Shown: positions 14,001 to 25,418, counted from the first letter of the stretch. The stretch is 64,000 bases of DNA from Congeria kusceri (GCA_027627225.1 CM051029.1:20190356-20254355), one strand, 5' to 3'. A program made the numbers and translations. The notes: generated by a model not told the origin, from the sequence alone.

Positions 14001-14420
14001 GGTGATGATGATAATACCATTTCTGCAGGATTCACATTCAGAGGTCGCATTGGCAGATTGGTTGTTTGCTCTATAACAAACAGTTCTATTATTTATAGAG
14101 TTGTGTTACAATAGTTCATTGAATACATTATATATACAATAAACAGTACAACAAAATTAAAATATACTACATTCATGTTAATTGTCCACAAATGTAAATA
14201 TTACACGGCCGATACATACCGTGTTTTAAATAAGCCATCGTAACTAGTTACAGACCCAGGATTACCTTAAAATAATTCCAATAATATATAAAGAAACCCA
14301 AAGGACACTATATACATAGCCCTTGATATTAGTTAAAAAATAAAAAGTAGTATTACTAAAAATAATAAAATGCCTGTAGTTTTATCCTATTTCATATTAC
14401 GACAAAAATCCATGTATACG
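11060..14420. other. AT-rich non-coding stretch
   Basis: No gene, RNA or repeat array that I can support. If locus A had cytoplasmic-tail exons they should lie here on the minus strand (3' of 14424). I find no open stretch with splice borders and tyrosine motifs comparable to those near 41.5-42.7 kb. Confidence 0.4.
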
Positions 14421-14423
14421 TAC

Positions 14424-14528
14424 GTTTAAATTTGCTTCTAAATTTCCCCAGTATACAGAAGTTGACTGCCACAACAGTGCCGCCTACAGCTCCTATTTAC
14501 TGCAGGTTCTGCAGGCGAAGAGGAAGTG
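14424..14528 (-). pseudogene. locus A exon: decayed transmembrane segment
   Basis: A 105-nt phase 1-1 exon with acceptor ATATACAG|CACTTCC and donor AAAC|GTACGTA. The conserved part reads GAVGGTVVAVNFCILGKFR and then SKFK, matching the intact exon of locus B (GGAVGGIIVTVILVVLWMFR). An in-frame TAA lies just before GAVGG, and an Asn interrupts the hydrophobic core. The exon is recognisable only by comparison with locus B. Confidence 0.5.
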
Positions 14529-14821
14529 CTGTATATTAAATTCTATAAAATGTTATAGACGAATTAATATGTAACAGTTTGTAATATGTTCCCGTTTTTA
14601 TTTTTGGTTATGTCGTTGTTTGGGACAATATTCGTCCATTTATTTGATACAAATGTTCAATGAATTTAATATTCAGACATTCTTTTCACGTTTAATAATA
14701 GTGACTTTAGTTTTTTAACAGCATTTCATAAAAGGACATTTTTATGTTCTATAGTCAAACCCGAACCAAACATATTAAAATGAAAAAAATAAAGACGATA
14801 AAGTGAGGGAACAATTCATAC

Positions 14822-15105
14822 CAGATGTAACTTGTGTTAACACAGTTATCACGATGGTTTCATCTGATTTTCCAATTGAACTTTCTGCATACATTTTGAC
14901 ATCATATAATCTATCAATGGTAATTCGAGTACTAACTGTTGCAGAGACGTTAACGTACTGGCAAGTTTCATCAGCTGCTATTTTGTAACCAATAACGAAT
15001 CATTGGTCTTCACCTTCATTGAAACCCGGTTTCCATTCGACAATTACAGAACGTTCAGTTACCAAGCCACCGCGACATAAAATTATTGGTGCATAGCTGG
15101 CTGCT
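14822..15105 (-). pseudogene. locus A exon: fibronectin type III domain with TGA
   Basis: This is a clear FN3 module: SVIVEWKPGFNEGED, then VIGYKIAAD, then RITIDRLYDVKMYAESSIGK and SDETIVI. The order of the W, the Y-x-I strand and the L-Y-x-x-x-x-A-x-x-x-G-x-S motif is as expected of the family. TGA at 15002-15000 sits where a Trp is likely (GEDQ-stop-FVIGY), so one base change would restore it. The donor TCTG|GTATGA keeps phase 1; the acceptor is near 15105. The domain is membrane-proximal in the receptor. Confidence 0.6.
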
Positions 15106-15385
15106 CTGTACAGTACTAGCAATGTATTTTGATAATGTCACATCGGCTTATGTGGAATATATGTTTATTCTTTCATAAAGTGCGATTTTCTTACACCCCT
15201 GAATTTTTCGTCAATGATAATTTATATGTGTGTCAAAGACTAAGTTTTGTTATTATTAAACATAACTGGTAGCTAGATAAGGTGAGAAATAAATAATATT
15301 GTCAACATACATTTAATTTATCATGAATTCATGTATCTCTACTTTTGAAGTAAAAAATGAAATGTTGAATTTATAAATATATAAT

Positions 15386-15706
15386 GTGCTCGAATGACAA
15401 ATTCCTGTTCTGTAGAGCCTAGGTCATTGTAGACACGGACCGAATAGTCTGTAAAATCTTCTCTTTCGTAGATGAGATATTGACAGGTTTGTCTGTAGTT
15501 TGTCTTCGGAAATTTGTATTTGAAAATTAGCCGTAGTGTCTAGTGTAATAAAGTCGGCACTTTCTTTCATTTTATTCCGCCAAATATATAACGATGTGTC
15601 ACTGGGAGGAGGATAGACCACAAAAGTGAACACGAGGAAAACGGAATCATTTGATCTTCTAAAGACAGTGGTAGTCGGTGGAGAAAATGGGAAGGTCTTG
15701 GTGCAC
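15386..15706 (-). pseudogene. locus A exon: Ig-like domain (type c), frameshifted
   Basis: After the acceptor AACTGAAG|GTGCACC the phase-1 frame begins GAPRPS. A missing base then moves it to the frame containing TVFRRSNDS, VVYPPPSDTS, a single Trp and EDKLQTNLSIS. A second single-base shift follows, giving EDFTDYSVRVYNDLGSTEQE and VIRA. The domain is an Ig variant without the cysteine pair. The equivalent exons in loci B and C share the layout (a G-x-P-R start, one Trp, a D-x-x-x-Y ending). The donor expected near 15386 is not visible. Confidence 0.5.
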
Positions 15707-15818
15707 CTTCAGTTAAAAAGGAATAATACAAACTATATATGTATATCGAGCTTTAAAACTGTAAGTGTGTGACACTGAGAAAGAATGATCAATACATGTT
15801 ACAATCAATTTCACTTAC

Positions 15819-16117
15819 ACAGTATCATGATATCCATTTCCCTCACTTGCTCTACTGCATTATGGATGTTCTTTCTTTACATGTGCTAACATATTTATCA
15901 AAATCACATCGTGCATTTTAAACACTGACGGATATTGTGTTAGTGTGCCCTTCCCGCAGTAAACGTTCACTACAACGAGTATTGTTAACGAGTTTCAGTT
16001 TAGCTACGGGGTCACTGTCAGTTTCACATAATAACGTCACCGTCTGACTTTCGTTTATGGTAATACTAGATGAAAAAATGTAACCCGCCGGCATAAAATC
16101 TACGTATGTTGCAGGAT
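15819..16117 (-). pseudogene. locus A exon: Ig domain (type b), stop-containing
   Basis: The exon runs from acceptor TATGTTGTAG|ATCCTGC to donor ACTGT|GTAAGTG. It reads DPATYV, then SITINESQTVTLLCETDSDP, KLVNNTR and NTISVSV, and then meets TAA at 15920-15918. Beyond the stop the same frame still resembles the end of the domain, but with two more stops. The copy in locus B (33011-32712) is intact and matches closely. The open frame also continues about 40 codons 5' of the acceptor with a Cys and a Y-x-I-S-V-x-N pattern. This suggests the end of another Ig-like domain, so the acceptor may not be used or the intron may have been lost. Confidence 0.55.
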
Positions 16118-16406
16118 CTACAACATAAATAACATGACGTTTTATATGGCTGTTGATAACACTTATTTCGTATGTGAAGTTTCTATATTCCTGAATATGA
16201 TGAAAGTTTAATTTGTAATCCACTATGCACTTATACTGCACATCTACGATAAACGATGTTTCGTCGTATGCCTCTTCAATATCACATCATGTAGGTTCCA
16301 TTGTGTTGTTAACTCATTTATAATATCTTTCGTCGGTAAGCTGTATGTTCATTAACACAAGATTACAATATGTAAACGTTTAAAGCAATCAATATCGGGT
16401 ACTCAC

Positions 16407-16700
16407 GTACAATATTGACAAGTAAACTGGTTGATTTCATGTCAGTTTTGGTAAATCCATACGTAGGACTGATAATACTCGTGGCACTACATCTGAATAT
16501 GTCAGCGTTGTTACTTGGTTCCAGTTTCATTGATATATCTCTGTTGTTAGTCACGGTGCCTTTCGATAATGTCCATGAAATGTCAGGCATTGGGTTTCCA
16601 GAAAAGTTACACTGTAGTGATACAGTTCTGTTTTGTAGCACATACATTGTTTCAGTTACCATGGGGGTCTTGTATAGAATTGTCGGCTTAGACGGAAATG
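16407..16700 (-). CDS. locus A exon: intact Ig domain
   Basis: This 294-nt exon (98 codons, phase 1 to 1) has acceptor ATTGTTTTAG|CATTTCC and strong donor GTAC|GTGAGT. It encodes one complete I-set-like Ig domain. The first Cys lies in VSLQCNFSGNPMP, the Trp in DISWTL, and the second Cys in DIFRCSATS, with NxT/NxS glycosylation sites. It is the only extracellular exon of locus A with no lesion. The locus around it is broken, so whether it is expressed is unclear. The domain assignment is firm; the exact partner or ligand cannot be inferred. Confidence 0.6.
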
Positions 16701-16959
16701 CTAAAACAATAATATAACAGTTGCAGTAATGTATTGTTTATTTGTCATTTGCCAATGTCAACAATGCAATATAAAAAATAACAATATGCTTTTAACGACA
16801 GTGACACATAGACATCACAATATGTACACATAGTAACATATTTCAGCATCATGCTCACTGAATATAAGTCTAAAAATGTATGAAATGGCAAAAAAAAAAT
16901 TATTTTAGCATATGAGAATACGGTGGCATAGAAAAGACATGTAATACTCATTTTTATAT

Positions 16960-17041
16960 CGTTCCCACGACATAGGAGCTCGTGGGAACGATATTTTAAC
17001 TCGTGGGAACGAGATACTACCTCGTGGGAACGAGATACTAT
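16960..17041. repeat. 21-bp hairpin repeats with CTCGTGGGAACGAG core
   Basis: Three tandem 21-bp copies start at 16979, 17000 and 17021. The core CTCGT-GGGA-ACGAG can self-pair. An inverted copy, CGTTCCCACGA at 16960-16970, is the exact reverse complement of 16980-16990. A related fragment, AGTATCTCGTT, occurs near 17200. The tract lies in a locus A intron. Confidence 0.75.
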
Positions 17042-17790
17042 GTCTAGAAAATGAGTTAATATTTCGTTCTCAAGAGTTAGAGAACCAATCATTTTTGTAT
17101 TTGTGTTTTTGTTATAATAATGGCCAAAAAACCGATCATCTTGTGAGATATTTGTCTTTCATGTCGTCGCAAATGATAATCATATGATGTCTACGACATA
17201 GTATCTCGTTCATCGAGTTAGTGTCACCTCTGTGCCACTATAAATGTAATATCAAATACAACTACGTGTGTTTGTCGGACAGCAACACACGCCCATCAAC
17301 TGTTGTATTTAGCGCATAGTATACTAAATCAATACGAGTATTTTTTTGTACATGCATTTCATACAATTGTATTGGTAAAATGAAATCCACACTTAGAACA
17401 GAGCAAATATCAAATTTTAAATTGAGTATGTACTAAAAATATAACATAAAATCGACAACTTTTCTATAAAAAGCATAAGTCCACCAGTTGCGGTGTACCT
17501 CTCTTGGCAAAAGTATATGCATGTACAGTACGTGCATTCTTGTGTTTACATAAAACGCATTAAACAATTCTACAAACATAAAATTAGGCCACAGCGATGC
17601 ACACAATATGGCACTTTGTCTTAACATATTTAGTCTAATGAGTGACAAATTTGCAATCATCTTTGACATCATTTCTGACGTGTGAGTACACAAAATTGTG
17701 ACGTTTGCAGTGTATCTCACGGAGTATAAACAAAAAAAATAATTATTAATTTCCATGATTTATCATATTGTATGTCACTCGCGGTCAAAG

Positions 17791-17837
17791 AAATAATATT
17801 TTCACCCGTGGCTACGCCACTCTTGAAAATATTATTT
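17791..17837. repeat. foldback hairpin
   Basis: AAATAATATTTTCA at 17791-17804 is the exact reverse complement of 17824-17837. Inside the 19-bp loop there is a second inverted pair, GTGGC/GCCAC. The nested arms suggest a small foldback element in a locus A intron. Confidence 0.7.
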
Positions 17838-18337
17838 TCTATAATCACTGGTAAAATATAATTCGAATATTCACCGAAATCAACATATATCCTCTTGTTA
17901 TTAACTGAAAATGTTCAGAACTATATCTTTACACTATCTTGCTAAATAAACCCCTACGAGCACGTGCAGTGCAACAAATTATACTCAGTGTGCTATAATG
18001 TGTGTTTACCTTGATATCTATAGAACAATTCATTTATGAGAGGCTTATTTTAGAATATTATCAACATCAACGACCCATGTTGTGCGCATCATAATTTAAT
18101 TGTAGAATCGTTATCCACATAATGTTTTAGGCATAGGGGAGAGTAATGTAATACAACGAGATCGTGCCAATTTGATTTATTATTATATAGAGATAGAATT
18201 GAACACTCTTGCATAATGCAACTAATGTTCTACACAAACAGTTTATGCATAACGAATTCTGTAACAGTAGTATGATATATACTTTTTATCGTAAGTGTTA
18301 TTTCATTGCTGTATTATGCTTGCAAAGTTATGTTTAC

Positions 18338-18630
18338 CTAGCACATCCACTGGTCTCCTTGATTAGTTGTGTTTAAGGATTTCAGTGTACACGTAAATGA
18401 ATTCGCTCCGCTGCACCAACAGTTCGAAACCTCATATGGCAGCGTCGCAGGAACTGAAGTACAAATGTTGCCAACGTATCTGATTGAGAGGATGTTTTGA
18501 AACGTAGTATCACCCACTGGTTAACGCCACCAGTCTTCAAATCTTTCGGTTGAATGTGTGCATGTTAATTGCACAGTCTCGTTCTCATTCACCGATGTTA
18601 AATTGGACGTTAATACGGGAGTTTCTGGGC
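18338..18630 (-). pseudogene. locus A exon: Cys-rich Ig-like domain
   Basis: The acceptor is CACTAAAG|GCCCAG and the donor CTAG|GTAAAC. The frame reads ETPVLTSNLTSVNENETVQL, then TCTHST, a WW pair, and later SGANSFTCTLKSLNTTNQGD ending in QWMC. This is Ig-like, with paired cysteines and several extra ones. A TAA stop at 18523-18521 interrupts it directly after the WWR, and reading resumes in the same frame, so a single base change would explain it. Upstream of the acceptor the same frame runs on through a hydrophobic stretch with a Met near 18769. An unspliced signal-anchor start is therefore conceivable, but the acceptor makes intron read-through more likely. Confidence 0.5.
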
Positions 18631-21600
18631 CTTTAGTGCAAATATTAGATTTAAACATTAGTACATTAAAAAAAACAACACAAATAACAATACACCAACT
18701 ACAAATTAAACTAATGATTATATGGGAGACATACTTGATTAGATACGAGGCTATTAAAGAGTGGTTCATGGATGTAGGTTGAAAACACGTACTACACACA
18801 ATACATATATAGCAATACTTTTATTTACGTCAAAATAGCAAACTGCTTTCCTGAACCTACAACAATGTGTGTCAATTTATGTTCTCTGATATACTATTAT
18901 AATGTTTGATCTCATTTGTCAAATTGTGGAATAGGACAATCCGAACGCAGCAATCGCTATAATTTAGTGAGTAACAAACATACCGGTTTCAAAAAACAGA
19001 AAGGCGTTTTGTGTGCGATGTATATGCAGACTTGTATCGCCATAAAGTACCAATTTCCACTGTGTGTGCACTATATTTTTTATCTATGTTCGTTTAATAA
19101 TAAAGTAATAAGTTATTTGGAAATATGAACACAATTTTACTTGTGGTCCCAATGAACTACAAGATTGGAGTGTCTACTTCGTATATAAAGAAATTATATT
19201 AAAAAGTAAATATACTGTAGCTATGTTCCAAATATTAAATACAAAGATCAAAACAAGTTTAATGATGAACAACATTACGTACATTAAAAGTATCTAGAGT
19301 GATATCCACAACATAGACATCTAAGACATTCTTCCATGCACATGCGCATAACATTATGTGAAGCTTTGCAGTCCCAAACATCGATGCATGTACATCTAAA
19401 ATTGAAAACATATTCCGTTATAATAAACGACTACATGTTTGTCTTTAATCATTTCATCGCAAGAAGAAACGAAGTGTCCATTCATCATAATTTAAGGTGT
19501 GAACAATATTTAACAAACACACTGAGCGTGATCGCGATGACGTAAGTTAACAACCAAAAATCATTTCGCCTGTTGTATGCCTTTGGTTTCTAATGTAGTC
19601 GACGATATTCTTGTGTCAAACAATTTATATTTCTTAATGTTTAATAGTTATTTGACTACTTAGCTGTTATCATATAATTTGGCAACATAATACAACAACA
19701 AAATGCAAGCAAAGTACTTATAAATCTACGTACGAATACTAAGAAGAGTTAAGTGAAATGAAAGTGAAATATCAAAACATTGCTTTTTATAAATAAATGG
19801 TTCATTTTGACATTTAACAAAAATAAAACACGTTACACGAGAAGCAAAAGTACTTTCAACATGTTAACAACATTTATGTTTATAAATCATTACCTACGGT
19901 ACATATATAGATCTATGTACAACATTGTAATGTTCAAATTATCAGTAAGATAACTAAATGATTACTTGTTTTAATTATCAAAAAAGTTATAAAAACGGAA
20001 TCAGTCATGTGCTAAACTTTACGCCTTTTCAAATGCACACGTCGTGTTACTAATTTGTATAGTAATGCCTATAGGAATTATAATGTTGCTTTGGTTTAGA
20101 TACATGTTATTAAATGCAAAGAAATGTAGGTGTTTTCATGCGTTGTGCCCTCGTCAAACGTTGAACTAATTTCAAATGTAAGTTGTATACAATTAATAAG
20201 TTTAAAAAATGTATATAGTGTGACATAAGTTGCCGTTCTTAACACTTTATTAATTATGCTATTTTGTCAAAACAGAAGCCAAACCACTTCCACGTAATTC
20301 ATTGTATATGATCTAATCTTATCCGCAAGACTTTTAATTTCAATGGTATATGTATGCGTATAATATAATTCACTAACCGAAATATAAAAGTATGAGAAAG
20401 CAAATGTAATCGCATACTTATGCTGATAGCATGTATACAATTTTTTATTTCTTAAGCAGTAATGAACCAGATTGAAAGTATCATCTTGTCTATGATCCCA
20501 TGTTATGTATTGTTACGCAATCATTGTGTACATTTCCTTAATTCGGCGCTCTTTAACGCAATTGATATCCAGATGAGTTGGAGTTGATGATTATCGTTGG
20601 AATCTCAAGTGGGATTTGTTTACCCTGAGCTAGTATTTATTTTCGGGAAAGAACTGCACCTAATGAACAAGGTTGATGTTTAAATTCAGAGCGTACACAA
20701 CTATTACTTCTATCGAAATTGAAAAAAAAAATGTATATAACGATATGAATTTTTTTATATTTCACTAATATAATGGACGCGCAAGTACGTTACTATACAA
20801 TAATTAGCACATATTTAATGCTAAAATAGTTCATTATTATTGTGTGTTTTTTTTTTTTATCGTAGCTCACCGGTTCCGAAGTACTATTATACCGACAAAT
20901 CACGTATACTATTTTAGCGTATGACTATAGAACCTATTGTTTCGGCCGTTATTATTGTAACTTCATTTGATTTCTCTGGTTGGTTTGTTGTTCTGTGGCA
21001 TATTCAATTCTTCATTCATTGTGTTCTGGGCAGACAATGTGTGAATAGCTATTTTTGTTATTGAGCTGCATATTTGTATTTCATCATTACATATTAACTT
21101 TGAAAGTTTAGTAAGACCTGTATTGTTCATATTGTGTATTATTTATGTATTACAAGTGATTTTCAACTGATAAATGATGTGTGTATCTGTTTTTGTATTG
21201 AACTTTGTGTTCACTGGAACTTGTTATCGAGATGACATTGATATTTTATCTTTGGTATAGAAAGTGTGTTAATCATTATTTTCTTTCTCTTTGAACCATG
21301 ATTCTATTGTTGCAGTTCTAACATACACGATTCAGAGTGTGCAGAGCAGGGAGGCAGAGGGAGGCAAAACTTCAGACTATATAATGTCCAAACCACATTT
21401 GATATGTTGATATGTGTTGTAATGTGTATGTGTGTGAGAGGAAACGTGTAACTTTTGTATGAAATATATAGCTGGGGTGTTTTAGTATTTTGTAAATGAT
21501 TACTAAATGTATATCTGGTGAAAAGTTAATATGTGAGTAAAGATTTATTTAAGTGGGCTACCAGACTCATTCTTTTATTATTTTATATGCGAAGATGAAT

Positions 21601-21990
21601 AACTGTTTCAGTTTTTGTATTGTGCTTACATATATTATATGATTTTCTATTGTGTTTTTATCCTTTGTGTCATCATATTTGATTCTATTAAGATCCTATC
21701 GGATTTGGATCTAGACTTGAGACTGTAAACTTTTATAATGCATATGAATACATTATTTTGTATATAACAAAAAACTAAGAAATGAAGTGGAGTTTTGTGA
21801 TTACCTCTGACGTGTACACATATGTACGTGAAGTGAAAACAATCTCATATAACACTATAATACACATTGAAACAATAAGTTGTCACTGTGAGGCATGTTG
21901 TAACTGGCCGCATTCAGATGAATTATTGCGACATGCATGCCATATAACTGGCTACTCAGTCTAGTGCAGTAGCAGAGTTTAATTACTCAT
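18631..21990. other. AT-rich non-coding stretch
   Basis: No supported gene. Any 5' exon of locus A should lie here on the minus strand, but I see none beyond the possible hydrophobic extension to about 18770. A plus-strand acceptor-like site (TTGTTGCAG at about 21310-21318) is followed by a short open stretch without a domain signature. There is a poly-T run near 20847. Confidence 0.4.
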
Positions 21991-22041
21991 CTTAGTCCGC
22001 CTGATAAGTTTTTCTCTACACCAAGTTTACACTGTCTGAAT

Positions 22042-22230
22042 TGATCAAGCAAGCGCAAGAGTTTAATGGAAATGCTCAATTCCCCAATTTGTTGAAGGTA
22101 TTAATTGTAATAAAATTAGAATCAAAGCTCCTGTAGATAATTTGGAGGTATATTTGGATCGGAAGGGGTACCATAACATCAATTTTGAGGTTGCATTTGA
22201 TGATAGTACTGCAGGCACGTGTGTTAAAGG
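22042..22230 (+). mobile_element. PIF/Harbinger transposase relic
   Basis: From 22097 the plus strand reads GINCNKIRIKAPVDNLEVYL followed by DRKGYHNINFEVAFD. This corresponds to the DDE_Tnp_4 motif of PIF/Harbinger transposases, whose usual form is G-x-I-D-G-T-H-I-x-I-x-A-P ... N-R-K-G-x-H-S-I-N. The residue expected to be the first catalytic Asp is Asn here. One base is missing just upstream (QFPNLL lies in another frame), and the open part ends by about 22230. It is a dead fragment of a usually 350-450-residue enzyme. A compact hairpin follows at 22362. Confidence 0.65.
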
Positions 22231-22361
22231 CAGTAAGTCGTCGAGGTACTGTCAAAAATTAAAGTCGGTTATAACACTTGTTTGAAACAGTGTATCAAAA
22301 CTACATTGTAAATATAGATTTTTATATGGTATCAAGTATTCATTGCAAAGTTATGTTCTAT

Positions 22362-22459
22362 CTTTTATATATCGTCCCTTAATAGCGAGAAGGTGCCATC
22401 AGTATTATTTGCATGTATGATGATAGCAACTTCTGTCTTTTAGGGGACGATATATAAAG
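22362..22459. repeat. 98-bp imperfect hairpin
   Basis: CTTTTATATATCGTCCC at the left end pairs with GGGACGATATATAAAG at the right. The inner arms also pair (GAGAAGGTGCCATCA with TGATGATAGCAACTTCT) around a loop of about 10 nt. This long imperfect stem is what a MITE or a MITE-derived pre-microRNA would look like. It sits about 130 bp downstream of the Harbinger relic. Confidence 0.6.
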
Positions 22460-22479
22460 TAATTTGCAATCAATACATA

Positions 22480-24780
22480 TACATACAGTTTTTACATGCG
22501 ATTTTATGTTGACACATTGTGAATCGTCTTTAAAATATTTATGTGGACTTCCAAATATGCATAAACATAATTTTGCTTTTGCAAAATTGTTTCCTCAGTA
22601 GTCGAGTATTTGCCATTACCTTTAAAGGAACTGAATGAAGGCAGCAACGATGCAACCAAAAACGAAATGAACAATTTCATGTCCTAAGAGACAGTGGCTT
22701 CCCTGTAGAAGATTAATTTTGATGCCATCCCTAGATCCCCAACATAGAGCACAAGATTTGTACATTATGTTTATATTGGTAAAAAGAAAAACACGTATTG
22801 TAACACATCAATATAACACTCTGTAAAACAAGATCCTGTAATTGTTTTGTAGTACTACTTTGTTTAAATGTATAATATATATTGTATACAATAATTTTGA
22901 ACACGCACATATTGTCAGTATTCTGAATACAACCATGACAACTGATTATGTTTAAACCAATAATGAAAAAATGCTCAACTAACATTAATAATCATTTAAA
23001 AATTTATATTTTATACTTCAGATCATTTATATTTTATTTTTTCTAAACATAACGTTAAATTGTGTTAGATATTAAAATACATGTATCATCATGTTTTGTT
23101 GTCAGTCAATTAATTTGAATGTTAATATGTTTGACAACTATTTCAATATCAATATATCGTTTTAAATAATATCAAGTGCATGCATGAATACTTTGATATA
23201 TCATGCTCTAACAACAAACAATATGTTGAAGGTCACATAGGCAAGAGCCAAAGTTTAACGAGGTATTGGCCAGTTAAAAAGAAGCTTTGGTATCCTTTAC
23301 AACGGAATACGGTTGAAACCACACAAGGCATATAAGTTAAGTTTTGAAAACAGGTTTTAAAATAGTGGTTTGTATTCAATTATGAAAATATATTCATTGG
23401 CAGATGAAGAGTAAGTTTGTAATGGTTGACATAAAGCATACAGCATATAAACACATAATAAACACATTCAGTTATATAAATGTTTTCTTTTCAACAACAT
23501 ATAATACAATGTATATTTGTAAAGATACCATTAAATCTATTCATGGGATCTATACTATATTCGTCCATGGTAAGAAGTATAAATGTATCTATACAATTCA
23601 TTTATTTCTTATAAATTATCATATGTTCAACTTAAATCATGATGCTTACATAATCTTATAATGGGTAAACTCTAAAAACTGTTTTATTTACATGTAAATT
23701 CATGTAAACAAAATATAAGATACTTTATTTCAGAGTGTATGTCCCATGCGGAGTGAGGCATAACATATGAAGATCTCATTAGGTACGTCTGAATTTATTT
23801 TATATTTTTGTGGGAATGTGTGTTGTGTTTGTTTCCAACTTTTCATATTGACATACATTAAGGTATGTTATGGGTTTTAATGAAACCAGACACTGAAGCA
23901 CTACAGGTGGTTACATTCTGCAAAATACAACATATATGTGTACTCGTATATAAGCAGAACTATTATATTTACAAGTTTGTAAAATTAACATAAAACAAAA
24001 ATATACATAGTAATAACGGTGGAATACTTATATTATGATTATGGTTTTCAAATTTACACTTGAGTGTCATGATGATGAGTGTGACGTGTTTGTTGATTTT
24101 TTACTAACATATATTGTCATAATTTTGAGAAAAATACTAAATCTCAAGACTGTTTATGATGTTACAAGGGTAGTAAAACTTTTTTGTCGTATGCCTTTAC
24201 CAAATGAATTATGAAACATATTATTTTATGGAAAATATTTTTCATTTTTCTAAATGAAAATAACAACAATGTACATATTTTATATAGACAATTTATCAAT
24301 AATAATACAGAGCTCCAAATAAGATGCGTATTTGTATAAATACACTTTAAAATATTGCAAATACCCTTTAGAAACTTTAGGTAGTGGGTACTAGTACCCT
24401 TTATAAAATTAAGTGGGGGTACTGGTCAATATTAAAACTATTGCCAGAGACTTGCTAACTTTGAAAACAACACATTTTCGTTCTGCAGTTAAGTCTCTTA
24501 ATTAAAAACTACTATTACTTTACAATATTTACATGCACATTTAAACCAATGATTTCACTTGAAACATTCACCGTGGGTTATTTTTACATGTTTGAGCCAA
24601 CAACCCATTTATGGAATAGAGACAATTCCATACACAGAATACAGGCAATTTCATTTTGGCATACTGTGTGCAGACATCGATACATTGCAATACTGAAAAT
24701 CGTTTAAAATGTTAACAAATACGTTTCAGTTAAATGTTATTATTTTTTAATGGATTTGACATAGAATAAATACGATGCGG
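22480..24780. other. AT-rich non-coding stretch
   Basis: No supported gene. The open frames at 22731-22985 (minus) and 23404-23661 (plus) are AT-driven and unrecognised. A perfect 14-bp palindrome GGGTACTAGTACCC lies at 24386-24399. Confidence 0.4.
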
Positions 24781-24781
24781 T

Positions 24782-25275
24782 GGTGATGATTATTATTGAA
24801 TATTACGTCATGTGTTTGTTTGAGTGCGCCAATATACAGCTTGCTCACAAGTGTAAAGTTTGCACCTAAATGTGGTAAAGACAATTTTAAATCACAATGA
24901 CAAATTAGAGAAGCTAATTTGCATTAAAGAAGGCGCGTACAGATGATAATTTGAATGAATTAAACTGTGTGTGGATTATTTCAAATCAGAAATATTTTCA
25001 CGTGTCGGCTAATGTCGGCTCATGGTACTGATCATGGTGATGATTATTGTTGATTATTACGTCATGTGTATGCTTGAGTGTCACTTGCGCCAATATCCAG
25101 CTTGCTCACAAGTTTAAAGTTTACACAAAATGTTTGGACAATGTTAAATCACAATAATACATAAGAGAAGCTAATTTGCAGTAAAAAAAGGCCCGTATAC
25201 ATTATACATTTGAATGAATTACACTGTGTGTGGATTATTTCAAATCAGAAATGTTTTATTTTGTCAGCTAATGTG
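24782..25275 (+). repeat. 254-bp tandem duplication
   Basis: Two direct copies, at 24782-25035 and from 25036 to about 25275. Shared landmarks in order are GGTGATGATTATT, ATTACGTCATGTG, CCAGCTTGCTCACAAGT (CAGCTTGC in both), AGAGAAGCTAATTTGCA, TTTGAATGAATTA and CTGTGTGTGGATTATTTCAA. The copies differ by substitutions and small indels, so the duplication is not very recent. Confidence 0.85.
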
Positions 25276-25341
25276 CACTGTTTACGTGGATACTGCAAAA
25301 AGTACATTTATTGAAGGAATTCCCATATCAGTTTGTTCTGG

Positions 25342-25418
25342 TATGGAGGACATATCCTGCCAAAAATTCATCACGCTTGTTTAGATTCCAACTTCCAACT
25401 GACAAACTGCATCTTCCC
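25342..25418 (+). repeat. left copy of an inverted repeat pair
   Basis: This roughly 77-bp segment (TATGGAGGACATATCCTGCC ... AACTTCCAACT) recurs inverted at 27558-27634 at high but imperfect identity. The pair could be the termini of a 2.3-kb non-autonomous element or two independent inserts. Confidence 0.65.

Larger units (their letters stand above)
14424..18630 (-). pseudogene. locus A: Ig/FN3 transmembrane receptor, degenerate
   Basis: A minus-strand locus built of Ig domain exons (18630-18338, 16700-16407, 16117-15819, 15706-15386), one FN3 exon (about 15105-14822) and a transmembrane exon (14528-14424). The predicted ancestral product is a type I cell-surface adhesion or recognition receptor. 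Most exons start in phase 1 after a recognisable acceptor. Locus B has the same Ig-Ig-FN3-TM order, so the two are paralogues. Lesions seen: TAA at 18523-18521, TAA at 15920-15918 with further stops behind it, two single-base frameshifts in the 15706 exon, TGA at 15002-15000 inside FN3, and TAA in the TM exon. No exon beyond the TM is visible. A young pseudogene is the simplest reading; assembly errors could account for some lesions but hardly all. Confidence 0.65.

Noticed and set aside
16415..16717. 100-codon plus-strand frame
   Set aside because: Antisense shadow of the intact Ig exon of locus A, which has both splice borders and Ig hallmarks.
21310..21418. Plus-strand exon after TTGTTGCAG
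   Set aside because: Good acceptor but the following open stretch has no domain signature and no donor; likely chance.
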